DNA of 64,000 nucleotides from NCBI GenBank assembly GCA_029531795.1, contig JAPEIS010000013.1, positions 1,116,001 to 1,180,000 on the forward strand, given 5' to 3'. The notes beneath the pieces were generated by a model, which did not search any database, was not told where the DNA came from, and worked only from the letters and a program-made list of their open reading frames with translations. Positions 55,096 to 64,000 of the stretch are shown piece after piece (positions within the stretch are counted from its first letter, which is position 1; the number at the start of each line of letters is the position of its first letter). Source of the DNA: Sclerotinia nivalis (Eukaryota > Ascomycota > Leotiomycetes > Helotiales > Sclerotiniaceae). The translations under genes were made by a program, and so were the position numbers.

Positions 55096-56313
55096 ATGTC
55101 CACGCCGTCTTCTAAAGAAGTCGCTATCATCGGATCAGGATTATCTGGTCTAACTCTCGCTCTCGCCCTTCATCAAAACAACATAAAATGTCGAGTTTAC
55201 GAAAGTCGTCCTGCGCCTTTGAACATTGGAGGTGCTGTCATGCTTTCTCCAAATGCTCTCAAAATTTTGAAAGCTCTCAACGTCTATGATCGAATTCGTC
55301 ATAAAGGTTACAACTTTGATAACCTTGAGTATCGAACTGCTGGAGATGGAAAATTGGTGGAAATTCAAGAATTTGGTTCTGAAGAGAAATATGGTTTCCA
55401 GGCCCTTCGAATTTACAGAAATATCCTAATCACTGAATTGCTTGAAATGTTCAAGGAACAGGACATTCCCATCACTTTTGGCAAGAAATTCTCACATGTC
55501 ACTTCGGAGACCGATAAACAAGTTGAATGGGAATTCACTGATGGTACAAAGGGTACTGCACCTCTTCTCATTGGAGCTGATGGTATTCATTCCACTGTTC
55601 GTCGTTATCTCTATCCCGATTTGGAGACCAAGTTCACTGGCATGGTTGGAATCACAGCAGCTGTACCAACATCTCAACTACAACTCCCCGAAGGATATTA
55701 TATTCCTGTCACCTTAATGTCCCCGAAGGGTGCATTTGTGATTGCTCCTCAACAAGAAGATGGATCTGAGGTATTGATCGGAAAACAATTACGCATCGAA
55801 GAGAAAGATAGAGCTGGTTGGAATGATATGTCAAACAACAAGGAAGAAAGCGTCAAATTCTTGCAAAGCAACAATGATCTATTCCCAGAGATCGTCCACA
55901 ATGCAGTATCCAAGATTTCCCATGACAAGATCAATGTTTGGCCATTTTACATCGTTCCCAAGCTCGATAATTGGGTATCTCAAAATCGTCGTGTAGTTAT
56001 TCTTGGTGATGCAGCTCATGCAATTCCTCCTTCTGCAGGTCAAGGTATCAACCAGGCATATGAAGACGTTTATATCTTTGCATTGCTACTTGCAAAGGCA
56101 AACAAGGAGGATATTCAAGGCGCACTCTCTTTCTGGCAAGACTATCGACAGAAGAGAGTCGGAAAGGTTTTGGAATTGAATCAGCAAATTGATTTGAGAC
56201 GTTTACCGGGAAATTCGGCAGATCAGAAGAGGGAACCATTTGATCTGGGCTGGTTGTATAATGTGGACTTCGAGGCAGATGTAGAAGAGTGGATTGCTCA
56301 GCAAAAGCATTGA
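55096..56313 (+). CDS. FAD-dependent monooxygenase, salicylate-hydroxylase-like
   Basis: A single exon of 405 aa with ATG in good context. The N-terminal Rossmann motif is VAIIGSGLSGLTLALALHQ, followed by the acidic end CRVYESR. The DG motif is LLIGADGIHSTVRRYL, and the GD motif is VVILGDAAHAIPPSAGQGINQAYEDV. This is a class A flavoprotein hydroxylase of the FAD_binding_3 family, which uses NAD(P)H and O2 on aromatic or polyketide substrates. It lies between an alpha/beta hydrolase and a C2H2 regulator, all on the plus strand. A TCGG-N2-CCGA palindrome 256 bp upstream hints at control by the NRPS-cluster regulator. The distance from that cluster (14 kb, with decayed DNA between) makes this uncertain. 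Confidence 0.92.
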   Translation: MSTPSSKEVAIIGSGLSGLTLALALHQNNIKCRVYESRPAPLNIGGAVMLSPNALKILKALNVYDRIRHKGYNFDNLEYRTAGDGKLVEIQEFGSEEKYGFQALRIYRNILITELLEMFKEQDIPITFGKKFSHVTSETDKQVEWEFTDGTKGTAPLLIGADGIHSTVRRYLYPDLETKFTGMVGITAAVPTSQLQLPEGYYIPVTLMSPKGAFVIAPQQEDGSEVLIGKQLRIEEKDRAGWNDMSNNKEESVKFLQSNNDLFPEIVHNAVSKISHDKINVWPFYIVPKLDNWVSQNRRVVILGDAAHAIPPSAGQGINQAYEDVYIFALLLAKANKEDIQGALSFWQDYRQKRVGKVLELNQQIDLRRLPGNSADQKREPFDLGWLYNVDFEADVEEWIAQQKH

Positions 56314-56902
56314 TTTGATTAGGGATTTTTAGTGGATGTTGGGGATCATGGTGAGAAAGGCTTCGTTTAGGAATGGGGAGAATGAAATAGGGACTGAATG
56401 CAGGCAGGTTATTGGGAGTTACGGGGTATGTGGATTAATTGAGGATAGACGGAACGAATGAAATGTGACTTTTCTCTTCTCTTTATCAAATTCTCATTTA
56501 TGAAAGTGCTTTTTCCAATTGTCTGAAATCCGATAATGGAGGATCGATTACGGGACGAGTGGGTAAAGTCTTTGCCATAGCTTAAAAGCCAAGCATGGTC
56601 ACCATAGAGGCCATACAGGGTCCAATGCAAAGCTTTTTACCCCCCCCCTGTACATGCTGAATCGGTGCCGAAATTATGTGGGGGGGGTTTTTCGGGCTTA
56701 GACACACTCTAAATACCCCACAAGCTTACGTCGTTGGTACCTGTTTTCATTAATGTTGTATCACCTACCATACCTGGCGAAATATACAATATACTGCCTT
56801 TTTACATCTCAGCTCTCCCCATCTCTACGGAAAGACCCGGTAGATAACTTCACCAACTCAATTCAAAGGCAAAACATAAATCAAAGTCCCACATTAGACA
56901 TC
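56314..56902. other. Spacer with a C/G hairpin, upstream of the zinc-finger gene
   Basis: 590 bp holding the FAD-monooxygenase 3' flank and the promoter of the C2H2 gene. It contains a nine-C run (56640-56648) and an eight-G run (56680-56687) that can pair as a hairpin with a loop of about 31 nt. The minus-strand frame at 56409-56630 is not convincing. Confidence 0.5.
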
Positions 56903-59238
56903 ATGGAATCTCCTAAACCACCAACAACAACTTCGGAACCAGCACCAAGAAAATATACCGGTATGGATTGTAGGTTTTGTCAAAGAAGTTTCTCCAAAGG
57001 CGAACATTTGAGGGTTAGCATCACAATATCACCAAGATATACATCTCATACTCACTAATCATTATTACAGAGACACGAAAGAAGCCGTAAGAACAAATCC
57101 CTCGAATTTCAATCTCTCATTATTAAGAATTGCAAGCTAATCAAATGATGAAAAGATACTGGATCTCGACCTTTCATATGTAAAAATTGCAGAAGACCAT
57201 TTGCTAGACAAGATTCACTTGCTCGCCATGAAAGGTTACATACTCGCCGAGAAAGCAATTATCCTTCACCACCAAGTATACCAACTATATTACCTGTGAT
57301 TGATACAAATCTTCAAGTCGAAACACCAAAATCACAACAAGGAATTATGAACAATAGTGGGGCCGGTCATTCTATAATTGGAAATACACCATCTTCAACA
57401 GAAGATCTTGATTTTGAACTAATATGGCCAGATTCGGAGGATTTATTTGAAACTTTGATGTCTACCGATCCAATGAATCCATGGCAAATGCCGATTGGGA
57501 TACTACCGGTACCCATCACAACTCCATCACATGTGAGCAATGGAAGTTTTGGGATACCGGGTCCGTTTCAAGAGAAGGGATCAATTGGTTCTATCCCGGT
57601 AGGAGAAAGTCATCAAGCTGTACATAATGTTAGTGAGATGGTTACTAGTTTGGTAAGTTCGACAAGACCTTGAATGAAACCATTATTGATCGAAAGATAT
57701 AGTCATCAACTGTTACAGCTGCTGTTGAAGCTACATCTCTCACCTCAGTTTTCTTAGATGAATGTTTACATATGTTCTTCGTAAGATTCATACCCACATT
57801 TCCAGTATTACATCGATCAACATTTGTCTTTCGAGAATGTACTCAACCTTTACTTCTCAATGCTATGGCTATCGGTTCTTTATATCTTGGACCTAAAAAT
57901 TCCGTCGCAAAAGGTGAAGCTTTATGGAGACTTGCACATGTAGCAGTTGCAACATCTTGGGAAACATTAATTACTCATAAAGGTCCCTACGATAGTTGCC
58001 AGGGAGTACAATTAGTTGTTACTGCTCTACTTGCTCAAATATACGGCGTTCTTTCAAGAAATCGAGTTATTCGGACCACAAGTCAAGCATTTCATGCTCT
58101 TGGATTCTTTTGGGCAAGACAATGCGCAATATCCGATAGTGAACCATACTCAAGAAACAATCTACCTAGCCAAAATTCAACCGACGAAGAAAAGGATAGA
58201 GCTTGGAAATTTTGGGCAGCCAAAGAGATTCAACAACGTGCATTACTGGGTCATTACGTATTGGATGGTTTAATATCTCGAATGTCTGGGGAAACTCCAT
58301 CAGTTCGACATGCTGCCAATCAATTGGGTTTACCTAGTAGTGAAACAGCATTTGAGGCTAGGACTGCTAATGAATGGCTTAATCATATGAGATCTCAAGA
58401 ACCATCTCAATATTCCTTTCGAAGTATTATTCGATCATTATTCGATCCGACTAGTCAACCTCTTACGAGTTTCCATGCGTTCTCGGCATTTTCCCTTCGT
58501 GTCATTCTAGAAGGTCTTCAATCCTTGGTTTCGGATTGTGATTCCGATGATCTCTCTACTGTTGGTGTACCCACAAAGCTCGAATCACGAAAAGCTTTAA
58601 GTCATGTTTTTGAAGCTATATCAATAAGCTCCAAACTTTCACATTCCGAACGACTTGAGCTTTTACTTAGATGGCATACCATCTGCCTTGATGCTTGCAA
58701 AGATTCATCACTACTTTGTAGATCCATCTGTTCTCGTTATGGTATTGTGCAGCATGTTTGTGGTGGAAAAAATATCATGAAACCCGAACAAGATTTGATA
58801 AGTTGGGCCGGTACGGAAGAAGCAAGGAAAGCTCTCGTACATGCTATTGCTATCCAAGAGATCGTAGAACAATTACCAAGAGGTAGAGCACATGTTATAC
58901 ATATCCCAAGTTCATTATTCGCATCAGCAACGGTTTATTGTGTGTTTTCACTTGCTGGTCATGGTGCAGTTAATGTACCAAATATTGTGGATTGGCAAGC
59001 TGTTTTGGCGACGAATGATTCTGGGGATACTTCGATTCAGTCGGTATTTTCTGGTCAATCGGAGACACAATTATTTTTACGAGGTGGAAATTCACCTTCC
59101 AGAGCAATGGGGACAACGAAAAATCTTCTCTATGAACTTAATTCCATGCAGAAACTTTTTAAATGCTTATGCTCGCAATGGGGTATTGCATTTGATATGG
59201 AAGATATTTTGGATCAATGGAATGCACTCTGTCATTGA
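56903..59238 (+). CDS. C2H2 zinc-finger transcription factor with fungal-specific domain
   Basis: Four exons, 56903-57013, 57071-57086 (only 16 nt), 57156-57652 and 57703-59238, encode 719 aa. The micro-exon is needed to complete the first zinc finger. The spliced fingers read CRFCQRSFSKGEHLRRHERS followed by the His of HTGSRPF, and CKNCRRPFARQDSLARHERL followed by HTR. This is a classic tandem C2H2 pair with a TGxRPF linker. The C-terminal half is a fungal_trans-like regulatory domain (FFVRFIPTFPVLHRSTFVF, AMAIGSLYLGP, AFHALGFFWARQ). Regulators of this build often control neighbouring catabolic or secondary-metabolite genes, so the FAD monooxygenase and MFS transporter beside it are natural targets; this is inference. 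Confidence 0.92.
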
Positions 59239-60249
59239 GTTTGGGGTCTGGATATATGTTTAAATATTTATGATTTATGGTCATATAAGGAGTTGTGTTT
59301 TTCATCAGGCTGGCGTATGATGGAAAATGGGTTTGGGTTGGATGGATTCTCGATAAAATCAGGGTGTAAATTAGAATTTCGAGTTTCGTTTCCCATTGGA
59401 TAAGGTGTGCGAATGAGGATAGTGAGATATGGTTTGGAGAGGAGCATTGATTGTTTTGCTTTTAGAGTGTTAGTTTTACTAGCTAGCACGCGATGGACGA
59501 AATAGATTACTCATCGAGATCGAATATTAATCAACTTAATTACCTCGGTAGACTTCATCTTCATATCACTTCAATATCCCAATTAGACTTAACAATCAAA
59601 TGATCTTCAGACTTACACCTAGCTTCTCTGGCTTATATCCTGCAGTACAATTTTATTTCCTCCCTCATATAATCATAACTCCGGTACTCCGATACTCTTA
59701 TTTATAAGATTATAAAATAAAAATCTATCGGTTTATTTAATCAATTTTTTTTCCTTCAAATTTCTCTAGTTAAGCTGGTTAAGTTTGAAGATCAATTTTT
59801 TATATTTTGTTTATAGATATTTGAGTTATTTATAATCCCCGCGGAATAAATATATATTACATTACGACCCACAGGAGAGGAAGAGAGGGGAGGAGTAGAT
59901 ATTATATTGGTACTATGATGTATATTATTGGTATCACTTCGGTGATACTATTGCATAGTACTATTGTAGTATATTGTGTTATTCATTCTTGCTAGCTACA
60001 CTATGAGAAATGGGGGCTGTTTATCTTAAGGAGGAAGGGGCTAGAACTCGCTAGTTCTACGGCTCCCTTTGTAAGGTTGACATGACGTTCTAACATATAT
60101 CTTATTATGATCTTCTATGATCTATGATCTACTATAATCTGGAAAGATGATTGAAAATGACTAAAATGATTAGTGCTCCACTCGCTTATTTAGTGCTCCT
60201 CATTCTTTTATCATTGTTTTTATCCACTTCTTTTATTCGTGTATATATC

Positions 60250-60490
60250 TTTTTATGAGGGGATGGTCGTAATGGGAGTAGTGGTAGTGGGGATGGGGAT
60301 ATGAGGGGATGTGGAGGAGAGGATAGGGGATGGGGATAAAGAGAGGGGATATAAGGGAATGTGAGGCAGAGGGATAGGGGATGGGGATAGGTGGGGATAA
60401 GATGGGATGAGAGGGGATAAGAAAAAGGAGAGAGGGATAGATGGGGTTTGGTGGGGATAAGGAAAGGGGGAGAGGGATAGATGAGAAGAG
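60250..60490. repeat. Purine-rich low-complexity stretch (GGGGATA-based)
   Basis: Irregular repeats of GGGGAT, GGGGATA, GAGGGGAT and GGGATAGG with almost no pyrimidines except T on the plus strand. A strong strand asymmetry over about 240 bp. Runs of four G separated by short spacers could form quadruplex-like structures. Confidence 0.7.
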
Positions 60491-60780
60491 GAAAGAGAGA
60501 CTTGATTAAATATCTAGCTTTAGTTATTCCTCGAGTATAAATTATAAGTACTCTTATTCTATATTCTATCGATTGATGATATATTCATAGATTCATACCC
60601 CCACCCCATATCCCGTGAACTATGATATCATGGTATTTACGAAGTACCCGTCGTTTTTTATAAATCATGATATGATGTAATATATGATATCTGAATGTAT
60701 AGAGTTTTAAGTTTTGAGTATAGAGTATTTTGTTGATTTATAAAGGAGTTAAAATGGAGGAATAGAGGACTAGAGGAGTT

Positions 60781-60832
60781 GGAGGAGAGGAGGAGAGGAG
60801 GAGAGGAGGAGAGGAGGAGAGGAGGAGAGGAG
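60781..60832. repeat. Minisatellite, 8-nt unit GGAGGAGA, about 6.5 copies
   Basis: Perfect head-to-tail GGAGGAGA units from 60781 to 60832, flanked on the left by looser GAGGA repeats. Pure polypurine on the plus strand. Confidence 0.9.
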
Positions 60833-61378
60833 TATAATATACGGAGCTAGGTATCAATAATATAAGGATAATTAGATATATATACTATTTCATATATTCT
60901 ATATTTTCATTTTAATTTAGATTTTCTATTTATTCACTCACTCACCAACTCACTTACTAGAATGGAGTAATGTAATGAGATTACTTAGATTCGTTTAGAT
61001 CCGTTCAGAATTTGAATTTGATGTATTTGATAAATGGAAGTAAGTAAGTATTAATCTTAATTCCACAATCTGATGGAGCAGATCATTCATAAGATTTTGG
61101 TAAGATCTCACTGTGACTAATAACTTCGTGATATTGAAACAGGATACAAGACAAGAGATGAAGAAACTAAATTGATGCTCATGTACTTGTGAGACTTATA
61201 TTCTTGAATGATATGATAGATAGCTTTCTTAAACCATTTAATTCAGACTATACTGTCATATATACATTTCTATATAAGTCTTACTATTTTCATATACATG
61301 TACAATTCCCATCCAAACATCTAAATCTCATTCATAAGATCCACCTATATAGATCTAGAGTAAAAATAAATTCATTAA

Positions 61379-63140
61379 TCATGACTTCGTTTTCTCTTCA
61401 TTCCCATCCCCATTCCTATTCTCATTCGCATTCGCATTCCTAACCATAACTATAACTCCCGGTTCCTGATCTCCAATCTGTCCAATTATATCCGCAGGCT
61501 TCGATGGTCTCCATCTTTTCCCCATTAATTGTACGATGAACGTTGGGATGATACTAACACCAACGAGGAGACCAGCAGCAACTGCTGCACTGGATGAAAG
61601 ACCGAGGTTTGTGAACATTGCCGGGAACCTGTGGGCGGTGTATTAGTCAGGCTGCTCAGAAAAATGTAATGAAGTGAGAAAAGAAAGAATAGCTTACCAA
61701 AAAGGACCAATAAATCCCCAAACCTGTCTTACAAACGTAATAAAAACACCAATGCTGGCCGATTCCTCCAAATGTGAATCCACCGCATAAGTAATCAAAA
61801 CCGTCGTCACAATTTGATTTCCAACACCTGCAATCGCAATACCAATCACCGGTGTAATATTCCAATGCATGTCCCTTGCCTGTTCAGTTCTTACTAGAAA
61901 AACCACGACCCCGACGATGGTGAGGACGAATCCTGCATAACTTAACCATAAACGATATTCGGGGGCCGGTTGTACACCTGTTTTGCGCGTGCGACGATTC
62001 ATCCAGAAATCAGAGAGTGTGCCACCGAGTTGTTCACCGATTACAGAACCGATGATTAAAGCGAGGAATTGGTAGCCGAGTTGTTGGGCGTCGAAACCAA
62101 ATTTGGAGGCAAATAGTTGCGGAAGTTCGACGGTGATCATGACTGAGGCGAATAGGAAAACCATGGCGTATGCGGCGGCGGGAATGAAGATGCATGGTTT
62201 GGTGAATAAGGTGAGAGGATGGACGAAATCGTAGATGCGAAGAGGTGCAGGGTCAATTCGATGAAAGGTAAGGTATTCTTCTCTGAAAGAGGATTTAGGA
62301 TGTTGAACTCCATGACGAAGGTAACGAGTTTCTGCACCGAAGAAAAGATATGCAATGAATTGAACACCGTTCATAATTGCGATGATCCAATAAATCCATC
62401 GCCATCCTACGCGAACGGCTACAAAACCCATGATGAAGGGAGAAAATGGTACACCAATTGTTAACATGAGTGTCCAGATTCCCATATAACGAGCTCGATC
62501 TTTTTTGAAGAATGATTCTGTGACGACCGCACTACCAATTGCTGCAGCTGGACAGATGAAGAAAGAAACGATTGCACGACAGGCTGCCATACTGGCATAG
62601 GTAGGTGACTTGGCACATCCTATATTTCCAACCAAGCTAACCAGAAGTGATATAAGAAATAAAGGTCTTCGTCCGAAAGTGTTGGATAATGGTTTCCAGA
62701 ATAGAGGAGCACCTCCCGCGATAGCAATTTGGAGCGAAGTAAGATATGTAGCTTGTTGTAAGGTTATACCTAGTTCTTCTGCAATGCTTTCGTAGGCAGG
62801 AATAATGGCTGCTGCTGTAAAAGTTGACATGCAAGCATGAAATGCAACGAGGAAAAGGTTTGTAACTTTCTATACTTTTCATTAGTGAGGTCTTGGAATG
62901 GATAGATAATTCAATGTATACCTTACTATTTGTCCAATTGTATGGATCGGCATCACTATGACTAGGTAAAGGATCTAATTCCAAAGTTCCATGTTTTGAA
63001 AGAAGATATTCTCTATGCTCTTCAGATAACTGATCTGCTTCGATATAAGTTGCATAAGTTGCTGTGTGGTCGATATTTTCGGAGAATTCACCACTTGGGC
63101 TCGAATCCTCACGCTCGATGACGTCTTTGGTAGCCGACAT
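61379..63140 (-). CDS. MFS transporter (DHA1-type drug:H+ antiporter)
   Basis: Three exons, 62922-63140, 61698-62869 and 61379-61628, with consensus junctions, encode 546 aa. An acidic N-terminal tail of about 95 residues (MSATKDVIEREDSSPSGEF... DADPYNWTNSKK) precedes about 12 transmembrane helices. The motif A loop is PLSNTFGRRPLF, other segments are AACRAIVSFFICPAAAIGSA and GFVAVRVGWRWIYWI, and a large cytoplasmic loop sits in the middle. The DPxNW motif before helix 1 is typical of fungal DHA1 family exporters. The transporter may export a product of the neighbouring oxidative genes or serve as a general drug pump. It is convergent with the C2H2 regulator 2.1 kb away, and its promoter has no TCGG-N2-CCGR site. 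Confidence 0.92.
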
Positions 63141-64000
63141 TATATCGTTTCTTTGGAGACAATTCGATATCAAAGTCTCACCTCCAATGAGTCGTGGATA
63201 TTTTCCCAAGTTGCACAACAATCAAGATGCACAATGTTGAACCAACTTCAATCTTCTCAGAAATCAAAAAAGAGTTTGATACTGTAAAATTGAACCTCCA
63301 AGACTCCAAGTACTTAAATTAAGGGACTCGTAACGGGAACAAAAGAAGAAGTTCTTGAGCACAATATGTTCAACTCGAATCGAGGATACATCTTTAAAAT
63401 ATAGGAGAAAATCTTCTCCATATTCAGCTAAACCAAATCGTTCTCCACACCATCTCTGTTAAAGGAAACCAGGGCCCCTGTCCTGAATCCCATGATGATG
63501 CCGCATCCAAGAATGATTCCCCTGTCAACCATCTACAGTAGTTCAGTCCCGAACTTCCATCCAGACATAATTTGTCTAAGTTGTGGACCTCGCCACCAAT
63601 TAATATGAAGATAAGAAAGCCAGGGACTTTACTAATGGTTTGTAACGGTGTCGATAATGAATGCCCCGTATATGCTTTGCATACTACGAGTAAGATGAAG
63701 TGATTCGTGGTCTACTCACGGTCTTCATTCCGCACATGAACTTCCGTGGGGACATGAAACCTCGGCATTTACCAGCGCGTACAAATGGAAGGGATTGAAA
63801 CAAGTGGAGGTGGTTGCGCGGCCCCTGGTTTATCCAATTCCATATGCTCCATGAATATTTAGCCTATCAACTTTTAAGTCTTATTCTTAAATCTTTTACC
63901 GAATATCTGGGGATGTGGGGATGAAGAAATGTTGGGGTATGGGGAAAATGAATTGAGTGTCTATTTGATTCGTAATCTTAAGGCATTCCAATAGATTCAT
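63141..64000. other. Promoter side of the MFS gene, to window end
   Basis: 860 bp without a recognisable gene. The left 200 bp are the MFS leader; the longer minus-strand frame extending to 63221 adds nothing conserved before MSATK. Nothing else seen before the window ends. Confidence 0.5.

Larger units (their letters stand above)
59239..61378. other. 2.1-kb intergenic region rich in purine repeats
   Basis: Between convergent genes (C2H2 regulator and MFS transporter). No gene seen. It contains a GGGGAT/GGGGATA-rich low-complexity stretch (about 60250-60490), a GGAGGAGA tandem array (60781-60832), repeated TATCGGT and CTATGATC words and long AT runs. Both 3' untranslated regions must lie at its ends. 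Confidence 0.55.

Overview
The window looks like nuclear DNA of a filamentous ascomycete (Pezizomycotina). Genes carry short introns of about 50-160 nt with gtaag/gtgag donors and tag/cag acceptors. A fungal Zn2Cys6 regulator, a modular NRPS, Mdv1, Bcp1 and the yeast-type chorismate mutase Aro7 are present, and the intergenic DNA is AT-rich with low-complexity tracts. The protein sequences read most like Leotiomycetes (Helotiales, Botrytis/Sclerotinia type), but that placement is an impression and was not computed. I found no convincing tRNA, rRNA or CRISPR array.

Left part (1-17.6 kb), conserved housekeeping block: the first exon of U2 snRNP A' (minus), VPS15 (minus), a small charged protein of 93 aa (minus), a single-pass membrane protein with a cytoplasmic SH3 domain (plus), BCP1 (plus), chorismate mutase ARO7 (minus) and mitochondrial division protein MDV1 (plus). 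Next comes a gene-free AT-rich stretch (17.6-23.4 kb) with short repeats, then a gene for a small secreted protein (minus).

Middle part (25.3-40.7 kb), a compact secondary-metabolite cluster: a cytochrome P450 resembling GliC of epipolythiodioxopiperazine clusters (plus), a Zn2Cys6 regulator (minus), an NmrA-like NAD(P)-binding protein (minus), an FAD monooxygenase (minus) and, divergent from it, an unusual NRPS that begins with a carrier domain (T-C-A-T-C). The P450, NmrA-like, FAD-monooxygenase and NRPS genes all carry TCGG-N2-CCGR sites about 140-260 bp before their start codons. The same site lies upstream of ARO7 and of a second FAD monooxygenase at 55.1 kb. This suggests one regulator controlling the cluster plus a precursor-pathway gene and a satellite oxidase.

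Right-middle part (41-51.5 kb), a gene graveyard: decayed or interrupted genes (a beta-carbonic-anhydrase-like gene with three frame changes, a nucleotidyltransferase-like gene with an in-frame TGA, a lineage-specific gene with an in-frame TAA, and other remnants). It also holds an approximately 1-kb element with terminal inverted repeats whose mismatches are almost all transitions, as expected after RIP-like mutation.

Right part (52-64 kb): a metallophosphoesterase, an alpha/beta hydrolase, an FAD monooxygenase, a C2H2 zinc-finger regulator (all plus) and an MFS transporter (minus). These could form a second catabolic or biosynthetic neighbourhood.
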